A stretch of 13,011 bases of DNA from assembly GCA_016764955.1 (NCBI GenBank), contig JAESQZ010000192.1, positions 1 through 13,011 on the forward strand, given 5' to 3'. This stretch comes from Deltaproteobacteria bacterium. Lineage in GTDB: Bacteria; Myxococcota; UBA727; JABDBI01. Both the position numbers and the translations under genes were made by a program. This document shows positions 1-6,385 of the stretch, in pieces (position 1 is the first letter of the stretch; each line of letters opens with the position of its first letter). The notes beneath the pieces are model-generated. The model saw only the letters and a program-made list of their open reading frames with translations. It searched no databases and was not told the origin of the DNA.

Positions 1-32
1 AGAGTTAACGAGTAGGTTTATGCAGCAAAATT

Positions 33-107
33 TGTCATCCCGGGCACCGACCCGGGATCCAGAAATGTGGCACAGGGACTGGACCCCGGCTCAAGGCCGG
101 GGTGACA
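33..107. repeat. Bipartite palindromic repeat element, copy 1 (75 bp)
   Basis: The element is bounded by the inverted ends TGTCATCCCGG and CCGGGGTGACA. It contains two GC-rich hairpins, one with ATCCCGGG/CCCGGGAT arms and one with CCCCGGC/GCCGGGG-type arms. They are separated by a spacer of about 25 bp that is itself bordered by CCAG and CTGG. Its reverse complement matches the copy inside uvrA closely in both hairpins, while the spacer differs, so the two are members of one dispersed family. The two-hairpin layout resembles REPIN or Rickettsia palindromic element-like repeats. No transposase is visible nearby and no clear target duplication is seen. It lies just upstream of the topoisomerase VI operon. 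Its TGA at 103-105 limits how far top6B can extend upstream. Confidence 0.9.
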
Positions 108-154
108 AAGCCCGTCATCAAGTTGGCGGGAATTGCTGGAAATACAACGGGTTA

Positions 155-173
155 CTTGGCAATCAGCGCCAAG
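155..173 (+). promoter_or_regulatory. Inverted repeat in the top6B leader
   Basis: CTTGGC at 155-160 and GCCAAG at 168-173 are perfect 6-bp complements around a 7-nt loop, ending 22 nt before the preferred GTG start of top6B. It could be an mRNA hairpin or a protein binding site. No convincing -35/-10 pair is visible between the repeat element and the gene, so the promoter is unplaced. If translation began at the TTG at 133 this hairpin would be coding instead. Confidence 0.3.
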
Positions 174-195
174 GCATGCTAGTTTTTGGGGCACT

Positions 196-1938
196 GTGGC
201 AGCATCAAAACACATTCGTGAAATATCGATTTCTGAATTTTTCGCTAAGAACAGGCATTTATTGGGTTTTGATAACCCCTTAAAGGCCTTGCTGACCGCT
301 GTTCGTGAAGCTGTTGATAACTCGCTCGATGCCTGTGAAGAAGCGGCTATTATGCCGGATATTACGGTGGAAGTTCGGGCTGAAAAGGGCAGCCACTTTG
401 TGGTGTCTATCACAGATAACGGGCCAGGGGTTTCAAAAGCCCACTTGGGTAATATTTTTGGCAAGCTTTTATATGGTTCCAAATTTCATAGATTACGCCA
501 GAGCAGAGGCCAACAGGGAATTGGGATTTCAGCAGTAGTCATGTATGGCCAAATGACCACTGGCAAGCCAGCGGTGGTTATCACTAAGACAGGACCTAAA
601 GCACCTGCACATGAAATTACGCTTCAACTTGATACAAAGAAAAATAAGCCTAAGATACTCAAAGACAAAGAAAGCAAAGATCCAATTTGGGCTAACAGGC
701 AGTCTGGGACGCAGATTACTTTGCACCTAGAAGGCGCTTATAAAGAAGGGCGTCACGGGATTTTGTCCTATATTAGCCAAACGGCTTTATCAAACCCACA
801 TGCCAATTTGCTTTATGTAGACCCCAAAGGCAAAAAACATGCTTTCCCAAGAGTCATGATGACCTTGCCCAAAGAACCATCTGAGATTAAACGCCACCCG
901 CATGGCGTAGAACTCGGGCTTTTGATGCAGCTCTTACACGACGCCAAAAAAGCGCCGCTTAGCCAATTTTTAAAGAAAGAATTTTCACGTATTTCTGATG
1001 CTGCTGCCAAAGAAATTTTGAAAGGTGCAAAGCTTCCGATGACTCGGCCCAGTCAGAATATGACTCGGCCAGATGTTGAAAAACTCTATGACTCGATTCA
1101 GGCAACGAAATTAATGCCACCGCCAACTAATTGCCTCTCACCGATGGGTGAAGATAATTTGATGAAGGCGCTTTATTGGTTTTTTGTGGAGTCCCAGCGC
1201 TGGGATGCTGAAGAGCAGCTTAGTCTTGTTGACTCACAGGCAGCGCAAGAAGATGGCAAAAAGGGCCAATCTGAAATTCAGTTTGAAGCAACCGAAAACT
1301 CAGTGTTGAGCAGAACTCTAGAGGCAGATGAAGACGGCGCTATTGCGTCTCGTGAAGACGGTTATTTTGTTACAGCAGTCACACGCTCGCCTTTTGTGTA
1401 TCGAGGGAATCCCTTTCAAGTTGAAGTGGGGTTGTTTTATGGCAAAGGTTTGAAACAAGACGGCTTGATGCAAGTTTACCGCTATGCAAACCGGGTGCCG
1501 TTGCAGTATCAAGCTTCTGGTTGCGCGATGACCAAAGCAGCCCTATCAGTGCCTTGGAAGTCTTACAACTTAAACCAGTCTAAAGGTGCCTTGCCGACGG
1601 GGCCAGTGGTGGTGATGATGCATGTGGCATCGGTGTGGGTGCCTTATACGTCTGAGTCTAAAGAAGCGATTGCGCATTACCCAGAGATTTTAAAAGAATT
1701 TCGGCTTGCTTTAATGGAGTGCGGTAGAAAATTACAGCGCCACTTAAAGCATCAAAAACGCCAAGCTGAAGAAGCAAAAAAACGGGGATATATCGAAAAA
1801 TATTTGAACCCAATTGGCGAAGCCTTGCAGGCGATTTTGAAGCTCTCTGAAAAAGATAAGAAAAAGACTGTCGAAAACCTAACTTACTTACTGGATAAAA
1901 ATTATGGCCAAAAAAAGTCAGAACAAAAAAACGATTAA
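196..1938 (+). CDS. top6B: DNA topoisomerase VI subunit B (GHKL ATPase subunit)
   Basis: This is the ATPase subunit of the type IIB topoisomerase. ATP-driven dimerisation closes the A2B2 enzyme so that one DNA duplex is passed through another. With the GTG at 196 as start (580 aa) the N-terminus reads MAASKHIREIS and leads straight into the family's conserved opening. GGGG at 188-191 can serve as ribosome binding site. The open frame also allows a TTG start at 133, which adds 21 unconserved residues. Bergerat-fold motifs are present: EAVDNSLDA with Glu38 and Asn42, DNGPG at 74-78, and the QSRGQQGIG lid at about 102-110. The transducer-domain signatures MPPPTNCLSP and QSKGALPTGP follow, the latter carrying the probable ATP-sensing switch lysine. 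It overlaps top6A by 35 nt, which implies translational coupling. The length is slightly above that of the Sulfolobus protein. The family is characteristic of archaea and plants and only sporadic in bacteria, so transfer is likely. Confidence 0.95.
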   Translation: MAASKHIREISISEFFAKNRHLLGFDNPLKALLTAVREAVDNSLDACEEAAIMPDITVEVRAEKGSHFVVSITDNGPGVSKAHLGNIFGKLLYGSKFHRLRQSRGQQGIGISAVVMYGQMTTGKPAVVITKTGPKAPAHEITLQLDTKKNKPKILKDKESKDPIWANRQSGTQITLHLEGAYKEGRHGILSYISQTALSNPHANLLYVDPKGKKHAFPRVMMTLPKEPSEIKRHPHGVELGLLMQLLHDAKKAPLSQFLKKEFSRISDAAAKEILKGAKLPMTRPSQNMTRPDVEKLYDSIQATKLMPPPTNCLSPMGEDNLMKALYWFFVESQRWDAEEQLSLVDSQAAQEDGKKGQSEIQFEATENSVLSRTLEADEDGAIASREDGYFVTAVTRSPFVYRGNPFQVEVGLFYGKGLKQDGLMQVYRYANRVPLQYQASGCAMTKAALSVPWKSYNLNQSKGALPTGPVVVMMHVASVWVPYTSESKEAIAHYPEILKEFRLALMECGRKLQRHLKHQKRQAEEAKKRGYIEKYLNPIGEALQAILKLSEKDKKKTVENLTYLLDKNYGQKKSEQKND

Positions 1939-3019
1939 GGCCATCGAAAAAACGGCCTCTAAAATCTATGACGACATTTCAAAGCGCAAGGCACCAGATC
2001 TCAAAATGCCAATACGTTCGTTGAAGAACGTCAAGTACAATAAAAAAGTCGGCTTTTTTGAGCTAGGCAAAGAAGTCAAAAAGAGAACTTTAAGCGTCAA
2101 TACAGTTAAAACTTTTGCACAAACACTTCAGATGATGTCTTTAAGCAAAGACTTAGTCGATAACGATGACTTCGCAACCAAGCGAGATGCTTACTATCAA
2201 TCCAAAAACTGGGGCGATGCACGTTTCAGTGAACAGACCGAGTCTGATAGCGTGATGGACGACATTGAAGCGCTATTTGCTTTAGAGGGCCTGACGCGTG
2301 AAGAACTGCGCTTTGTGCCTGACCAGCACGGTGGTTCCGTGGCTGGTGAGCTCAAAGTAATTGACACAGACTTAGAGTCAGGCGAGCGAATCACCATTGA
2401 TTGCACCAAATTTGGCTCGGGCGCTTATGCGGTGCCGTCGTGGGTAGAGCACTTGGAGTTTAAAACCAAAGCGAAGTTTATTTTGTGCATTGAAACCCAG
2501 GGTATGTTTCAGCGTTTGCAAAGCCACAAATACTGGAGAAAATCCAACTGTATTTTGGTGAGTATGGGTGGCGTGCCGACGCGTGCTTGTAGGCGTTTTG
2601 TGAGGAGGCTTTCTGAATCTGCAAAGATACCAGTCTATGCTTTTACTGACTGTGACCCTTATGGAATCGCCAATATTTACAGAACTCTTAAAGTAGGCTC
2701 TGGAAATGCCGCGCATATTAATCAGTTTTTCTGTGTGCCCAATGCCTCTTATATGGGATTGATGCCACAAGATATCGAGATTTATGATTTGAAAAAAGCG
2801 ACGCATCCCCTAGGTGACCAAGACAAAAAACGAGCTCACGATGCGCTTAAAAACGACCCGTTTTTCCAGGCGCATAAACCTTGGCGAGATGCCCTGCAAA
2901 CAATGCTTAAGATGGGGGTTAGAGCAGAGCAGCAGGCCTTGAGTTTGCACGGTTTGAACTTTGTCATAGAAGAGTATTTGCCTAGGAAGCTTAAGGCGCC
3001 GGATAAATTTTTGCCTTAA
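1904..3019 (+). CDS. top6A: DNA topoisomerase VI subunit A (Spo11-like cleavage subunit)
   Basis: This is the DNA-cleaving subunit. It makes a double-strand break through a 5'-phosphotyrosine link and is homologous to meiotic Spo11. The 371-aa protein has a Lys-rich N-terminus, then the 5Y-CAP domain motif TKRDAYYQS at 92-100, in which the second tyrosine (Tyr98) is the probable nucleophile by comparison with Spo11. A Toprim domain follows with Glu197 in CIETQG and Asp249/Asp251 in DCDPYG, the metal-binding acidic triad. All catalytic residues needed for cleavage are therefore visible. The ATG at 1904 lies inside the end of top6B, and the order B then A with overlapping frames is the arrangement typical of archaea. 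The C-terminal half carries the usual HPLG and LGDQD-type segment before an ordinary end at 371 aa, close to archaeal lengths. A half repeat element follows the stop codon. Confidence 0.95.
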   Translation: MAKKSQNKKTIKAIEKTASKIYDDISKRKAPDLKMPIRSLKNVKYNKKVGFFELGKEVKKRTLSVNTVKTFAQTLQMMSLSKDLVDNDDFATKRDAYYQSKNWGDARFSEQTESDSVMDDIEALFALEGLTREELRFVPDQHGGSVAGELKVIDTDLESGERITIDCTKFGSGAYAVPSWVEHLEFKTKAKFILCIETQGMFQRLQSHKYWRKSNCILVSMGGVPTRACRRFVRRLSESAKIPVYAFTDCDPYGIANIYRTLKVGSGNAAHINQFFCVPNASYMGLMPQDIEIYDLKKATHPLGDQDKKRAHDALKNDPFFQAHKPWRDALQTMLKMGVRAEQQALSLHGLNFVIEEYLPRKLKAPDKFLP

Positions 3020-3026
3020 TATCATC

Positions 3027-3076
3027 GTCATCCTGGGCTTCGTATTGTCATCCCGGCCTTGAGCCAGGATGACAAT
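3027..3076. repeat. Half copy of the palindromic repeat with a decayed arm
   Basis: From 3044 to 3076 the DNA forms one hairpin: ATTGTCATCC pairs with GGATGACAAT, and GGC pairs with GCC around a CTTGA loop, with a single C/A mismatch. It corresponds to one of the two hairpins of the elements at 33-107 and 9141-9214. Just before it, 3027-3038 carries GTCATCCTGGGC, a lone arm that looks like a degraded second unit. It follows the top6A stop by 8 nt and could end or stabilise the topoisomerase transcript, but there is no run of T after the stem as in a canonical intrinsic terminator. Confidence 0.75.
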
Positions 3077-3100
3077 TTGAAACTTCTTTGTTTCCTAAGT

Positions 3101-3301
3101 ATGCGTTTCAAAATACTCACAACTTGCGCTTTGTTTGCCATGCTTGTTCAGGCAGCACCAGAACAGGAAGTAGAACAAAACCCAGAGTGCCCTTATGATT
3201 CTGAAGAGGAGGAGACAGGAAACCTGCTCTATGACATAACGGATGAATGGGAGTATCAAAACCTGAATCGAGATGGTCTCTTAATGGGAAACGTGCTTTA
3301 A
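3101..3301 (+). CDS. Possible small secreted acidic protein
   Basis: This is an unrecognised 66-aa reading frame. Residues 1-18 look like a classical export signal: a basic MRFK start, the hydrophobic ILTTCALFAMLV core and a VQA-A cleavage site. The predicted mature part is short and very acidic (a run of four Glu at about 33-36, one Cys) with no known motif. No Shine-Dalgarno sequence precedes the ATG. The frame could also open at the ATG at 3059 inside the repeat, but that would bury the signal peptide. The last 55 nt overlap the start of the SDR gene, which weakens the case unless the two are translationally coupled. The signal peptide is the only real argument for expression, so this is a tentative call. 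Confidence 0.4.
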   Translation: MRFKILTTCALFAMLVQAAPEQEVEQNPECPYDSEEEETGNLLYDITDEWEYQNLNRDGLLMGNVL

Positions 3302-4029
3302 TTACCGGCGGCACCAAAGGCATTGGTAAAGCGACGGTCCAAGAATTTTTGGACCTTGGCGCCGAAGTCATGACGACTGCTCGGAATGCTGAGCAGCTCG
3401 AAGCTTGCCTAGATAACTGGTGTAGCCAAGATTATAAAGTCCATGGCATTGCTTCAGACATAAGCGAGCATGCAGGTCGCATAAAGCTATTTGAGTTTGC
3501 TAGGGAGCTTTGGCCGGCGCTTGATATTTTAGTCAACAACGCAGGGACTAATAACCGTAAGCCTACGGTGGAGTACTCGAGCGAAGAAATAGATAAGCTT
3601 TTTCAAACCAATTTGATGTCTGCTTATGAGTTAAACAGGATTTTTTTCCCAATGCTTCGCGATAGTCAAAATGCTTGCATCACCAATATTGCTTCGATTG
3701 CGGGCCTTAATCATCTGCGTTCTGGTTCGCCCTACGGGATGACAAAAGCTGCTATGATTCAAATGACACGTAACTTAAGTGTCGAGTGGGCAGAGCATGG
3801 CATTCGGGTGAACACGGTTGCACCAGGGTTTACTGAAACGCCGTTGGCTGAATTTTGGCAGGCAAACAAAGACTTATTAGCTGAAGTTCACCGACGAATT
3901 CCACTAAACCGTTTTGCTAAAGCAGAAGAAATTGCGAGTGCGATTGCTTTTACAGCAATGCCAGCGTCGTCTTATATGACCGGGCAATGTATTACAGTTG
4001 ATGGTGGTTTAATTGTGAATGTGATTTAG
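3247..4029 (+). CDS. Short-chain dehydrogenase/reductase, tropinone-reductase-like
   Basis: This is a 260-aa classical SDR with a single Rossmann domain that would oxidise an alcohol or reduce a carbonyl with NAD(P). It shows the cofactor motif TGGTKGIG at 20-27, Asp71, the NNAG motif at 97-100, Asn122, and the catalytic Ser150, Tyr163 and Lys167 (YGMTK). The C-terminal segment SSYMTGQCITVDGG is typical of the family. The opening RWSLNGKRALITGG and the overall spacing resemble plant tropinone reductase-like SDRs, but substrate cannot be read from sequence and a tropinone substrate is not implied. The ATG at 3247 is the only plausible start before the Rossmann motif. Its stop codon overlaps by 4 nt the stop of the convergent phospholipase D gene, and no terminator is visible between them. 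Confidence 0.9.
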   Translation: MGVSKPESRWSLNGKRALITGGTKGIGKATVQEFLDLGAEVMTTARNAEQLEACLDNWCSQDYKVHGIASDISEHAGRIKLFEFARELWPALDILVNNAGTNNRKPTVEYSSEEIDKLFQTNLMSAYELNRIFFPMLRDSQNACITNIASIAGLNHLRSGSPYGMTKAAMIQMTRNLSVEWAEHGIRVNTVAPGFTETPLAEFWQANKDLLAEVHRRIPLNRFAKAEEIASAIAFTAMPASSYMTGQCITVDGGLIVNVI

Positions 4030-5351
4030 GGGTTGCGCAGCACATACGATCTTTTTAAATCTTGTTTAAACATTCTAATGGCTGCTTCTCGAAGGTTATC
4101 GTCTAAGCAAATCATCGTACTTTCGGTCCAAATAAGGCCAGTCTCATCGAAGTTGAAGCTGCCGATTCCAACTGCAAGATTATCGAAAAAGTAAACTTTA
4201 GAGTGCAGCCAAGATGGATATACAAAAGCTTGGATTTTGGTGTCGTAGAGTGAGTCATAGACGCTGCTTAAAAAGTAGTAACCCATAATCCGACCAACCC
4301 ATTCTGGAGAGCCTTCTGGTCTTGAACGAATAAAACCTGGGCCATTGGTGATTAAAAATACCTCGCCATTTGGATTTTCGGATATGCTATTAAAAGCGTT
4401 CCACAAGTTTTCTTGCTCCGGGCTGCCATAAGCGTTGAGCGAGAGCGAGTGAAATATTGCTCGTCTTTTTGCTCGTTGAGCATAAAGCTTATAGCCTTCA
4501 AAAACCCAAAACTCTTCTTTAGAGGGTGTTTGAGATATAAAGCGACATAGGCCTTTTAAGGGCTTTTGATTGAGCCACTCAGCGTACTGTTGAGTCTGTG
4601 GTCTGATGATTTTTTTGATTGGAACTGGATCGTTGGGTTCAGCTGAGCACCACAGTGAGGCAAAGCGCGTTAAAATATCAAGTACCACTGGACCTGAGAC
4701 AACAGCGTCTGTATCTCGAAAACGGACATTGCCCTCATCTTGTTTGGAGTACCAAGAACCAATATTTTGGCCACCGACAATAGCTGTTTTGTTATCGACA
4801 ATAAAAATTTTGTCGTGAAGCTGAACCACGCCGTAGTTGGTAATATAGGAGTAGGGCATGGTGCCGACATTGACGCCTTTTAGGCGCATGGATTCGGTGC
4901 AGGTTCCAGAAAAGGCCCAGGTCCAAGGGCCGCCGGTTACTAAAAAGCGGACATCGACGCCACGTTTCATGGCCTTGACGAGCCCTTTCGCAAACAGTTT
5001 GCCGCCATCATCGCAAACAATCTGAAAAGTAGCGATATAGATGCTTTTCTTTGCTGATTTGATTAAACCTAGTTTAACGCTAGCCGAGTGTGCGTTTGGT
5101 AGTAAAGAAACATCATTGCCAGCAGTTAATCTTGAATAAGTCTTATGATCGAGCTCTCGTTGAAATTTGGGTCTCAAGTATGGGTGTGTTTGAGAGGGTT
5201 GATACGCAAAAAAATCGTTAATTTGAGAAGGCTTGGGGTGCTCGCGTTTCTGGTTTTGATCCATGGCTTCATCCATCCAAGCCTTACGGGACTCGAATGA
5301 TTGGCAACCTGACAAAAACGCTAAGATTAGAATAAAACTAAGTCGATGCAC
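4026..5351 (-). CDS. Phospholipase D/cardiolipin synthase-like lipoprotein
   Basis: This PLD-superfamily protein has two HKD motifs, HDKIFIVD at about 179-186 and HSKVYFFD at about 383-390, each followed by the usual Gly/Ser-Asn segment (GGQNIG and IGSFNFD). Such enzymes form a phosphohistidine intermediate and act on phospholipids, for example cardiolipin synthases of the ClsC type. With the GTG at 5351 as start (441 aa) the protein opens with a lipoprotein signal: MHRLSFILILAFLSGC, lipobox LSGC and Cys16 as the acylated residue. The Ser at the next-but-one position would suit outer-membrane sorting. The frame stays open antisense over coaE up to 5651, and an ATG at 5393 is an alternative that adds 14 residues before the signal. 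No good ribosome binding site marks either start. It is convergent with the SDR and divergent from coaE. Whether it synthesises or hydrolyses lipid is unknown. Confidence 0.85.
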   Translation of the reverse strand: MHRLSFILILAFLSGCQSFESRKAWMDEAMDQNQKREHPKPSQINDFFAYQPSQTHPYLRPKFQRELDHKTYSRLTAGNDVSLLPNAHSASVKLGLIKSAKKSIYIATFQIVCDDGGKLFAKGLVKAMKRGVDVRFLVTGGPWTWAFSGTCTESMRLKGVNVGTMPYSYITNYGVVQLHDKIFIVDNKTAIVGGQNIGSWYSKQDEGNVRFRDTDAVVSGPVVLDILTRFASLWCSAEPNDPVPIKKIIRPQTQQYAEWLNQKPLKGLCRFISQTPSKEEFWVFEGYKLYAQRAKRRAIFHSLSLNAYGSPEQENLWNAFNSISENPNGEVFLITNGPGFIRSRPEGSPEWVGRIMGYYFLSSVYDSLYDTKIQAFVYPSWLHSKVYFFDNLAVGIGSFNFDETGLIWTESTMICLDDNLREAAIRMFKQDLKRSYVLRNP

Positions 5352-5391
5352 TGCATTGATAATAGCATGAAACTCAGCATAAGTTAGGGGC

Positions 5392-5970
5392 ATGAAACTC
5401 ATTGGCCTGACAGGTGGGATTGGCTCCGGAAAGAGCACGGTTGCAAATTGGTTTAAAGAACGCGGTGTACCAGTATTGGATGCTGATGCCATGGCCCGGG
5501 AAGTTTTGACGCCCAAAATGGTGCAAGAAAACTTTGGGCCAGAGTTTTTAGACGATGGCCAAATTAATCGCGCTAAGTTAGCTTCGTATGTTTTTAAAAA
5601 CCCAGATGAACGAGTTAAATTAGAGCTTTTAACGCATCCTTTAATCGCCAAGAAACTTCAAAAAGAGCTTGAAACGCTTTTAGAAAAGCCGCTGGTTATT
5701 TATGAGGCAGCTTTGATTTTTGAAAAGAAGCTTCAAGATAAGTTTAATGGGGTAATGTTGGTGACTGCGCCTGAAGAAATTAGGCTCCAAAGGCTTTTAA
5801 ATCGCGGAGATTTAAGCCGAGAAGAAGCTCAGGCGCGTATCAGTGCCCAAATGCCAGATGACGATAAAACGCCTCTGGCGACCTATGTGGTTGATAACTC
5901 AGGGAATAGAGAATCTTTATTAGTTGTCCTGAGCAAACTGTTTGAGCCATTCGATCGATTGCTCCTCTGA
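5392..5970 (+). CDS. coaE: Dephospho-CoA kinase
   Basis: This enzyme catalyses the last step of coenzyme A synthesis, phosphorylating the 3'-hydroxyl of dephospho-CoA with ATP in the cytosol. The 192-aa protein is of normal length. It begins MKLIGLTGGIGSGKST, a P-loop at residues 8-16, followed by DADAMARE with Asp30/Asp32, then THPLI, YEAALIFE and the lid-region RISAQMP, all expected for the family. The ATG at 5392 is preceded almost immediately by AGGGG at 5386-5390, an unusually tight ribosome binding spacing. It is divergent from the phospholipase D gene with 40 bp between the chosen starts. Its last 51 nt overlap the end of the convergent STAS-like gene. It has no partner from CoA synthesis nearby. 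Confidence 0.96.
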   Translation: MKLIGLTGGIGSGKSTVANWFKERGVPVLDADAMAREVLTPKMVQENFGPEFLDDGQINRAKLASYVFKNPDERVKLELLTHPLIAKKLQKELETLLEKPLVIYEAALIFEKKLQDKFNGVMLVTAPEEIRLQRLLNRGDLSREEAQARISAQMPDDDKTPLATYVVDNSGNRESLLVVLSKLFEPFDRLLL

Positions 5971-6324
5971 ATTGAAGAGCTTGACTGGCGTTGGTGGCTT
6001 ATTGAAGCCGATGAAGAAGTTACTAATCACTCGGCCTACCGTTGAGCGTGTGACCCCTCCACAGGCGGCCAGCAAAGAGCCAGCACGCTCACTGACGTAA
6101 TAATCTCGGGCGTCACCGTCCATAGAGCGCAAGGCTGTAAAGTCTACCAGCATCGGGTGTTTAACGCCGTTTGAGAGCTTCTTGATTACTGCTTCGCATT
6201 CGAGTGCGTCTTGCTTGGTTTCTGTGGCGTTTTGTAGAAAGACTTTATGGATAATCCCAAGGTCATCTAGCCAAAGTTTGGCGGTTCTAGTTGTAATTAC
6301 ATCAGGGTTATTTATTTGTTCCAT
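5920..6324 (-). CDS. Small STAS-like (DUF7793-type) protein, probable regulator
   Basis: This 134-aa soluble protein has no signal peptide or membrane segment. An N-terminal strand-rich part (TAKLWLDDLGIIHKVFL) is followed by a helix with many acidic residues, then VKHPMLVDFTALRSMDGDARDYY at about 55-76, and a C-terminal part ending LFNSEEQSIEWLKQF. The strand-helix pattern and the central LVDFT segment resemble small STAS/SpoIIAA-like proteins grouped with DUF7793; this is recognition by pattern, not a search. It is divergently transcribed from the hybrid histidine kinase with only 61 bp between start codons, so it may be a partner or a shared target. No Shine-Dalgarno sequence precedes the ATG. 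Its last 51 nt overlap the end of coaE on the other strand. A specific function cannot be assigned. Confidence 0.75.
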   Translation of the reverse strand: MEQINNPDVITTRTAKLWLDDLGIIHKVFLQNATETKQDALECEAVIKKLSNGVKHPMLVDFTALRSMDGDARDYYVSERAGSLLAACGGVTRSTVGRVISNFFIGFNKPPTPVKLFNSEEQSIEWLKQFAQDN

Positions 6325-6330
6325 TAGTTA

Positions 6331-6360
6331 ACTATAATATATTTAATTGTTGAAGATCAA
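6331..6360 (-). promoter_or_regulatory. Candidate promoter for the STAS-like gene
   Basis: Read on the minus strand, TTGATC (6360-6355) and TATAGT (6336-6331) are separated by 18 bp. TATAGT matches five of six bases of the sigma-70 -10 consensus. The start codon at 6324 lies only 6 nt after the -10 box, so the transcript would begin at or next to the ATG and be effectively leaderless, consistent with the absence of a ribosome binding site. The -35 box lies within the inverted repeat at 6348-6362. Confidence 0.35.
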
Positions 6361-6362
6361 CA
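6348..6362. promoter_or_regulatory. Perfect inverted repeat, candidate shared operator
   Basis: TGTTGA and TCAACA form a perfect 6-3-6 inverted repeat centred near 6355, in the 61-bp AT-rich region between the divergent STAS-like and histidine kinase genes. It overlaps the proposed -35 boxes of both promoters, so one dimeric regulator could control both genes. No DNA-binding protein is encoded next to it. Confidence 0.45.
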
Positions 6363-6377
6363 TTTGAATATGATAAT
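6350..6377 (+). promoter_or_regulatory. Candidate promoter for the histidine kinase-uvrA operon
   Basis: TTGAAG (6350-6355) and GATAAT (6372-6377) lie 16 bp apart and match the sigma-70 consensus at four and five positions. The ATG at 6386 begins 9 nt after the -10 box and has no Shine-Dalgarno sequence, so a leaderless transcript is likely. A perfect TATAAT at 6333-6338 is an alternative -10, but it lacks a recognisable -35. Confidence 0.45.
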
Positions 6378-6385
6378 ATTTTTGT

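Noticed and set aside
20..283. Reading frame on the plus strand through the first repeat
   Set aside because: Its first half is translated repeat sequence and its second half is out of frame with conserved top6B; a shadow, not a gene.
18..482. Minus-strand frame over the repeat and top6B start
   Set aside because: Antisense to the conserved top6B ATPase domain, with no motif or start signal of its own.
5352..5651. 300-nt upstream extension of the phospholipase D frame
   Set aside because: It is antisense to coaE, and the lipoprotein signal begins only at about 5351, so the open frame is probably chance.
6333..6338. Perfect TATAAT on the plus strand as the main kinase promoter
   Set aside because: No -35 box lies 15-19 bp upstream and there is no extended -10 TG; it overlaps the minus-strand -10 and is kept only as an alternative.
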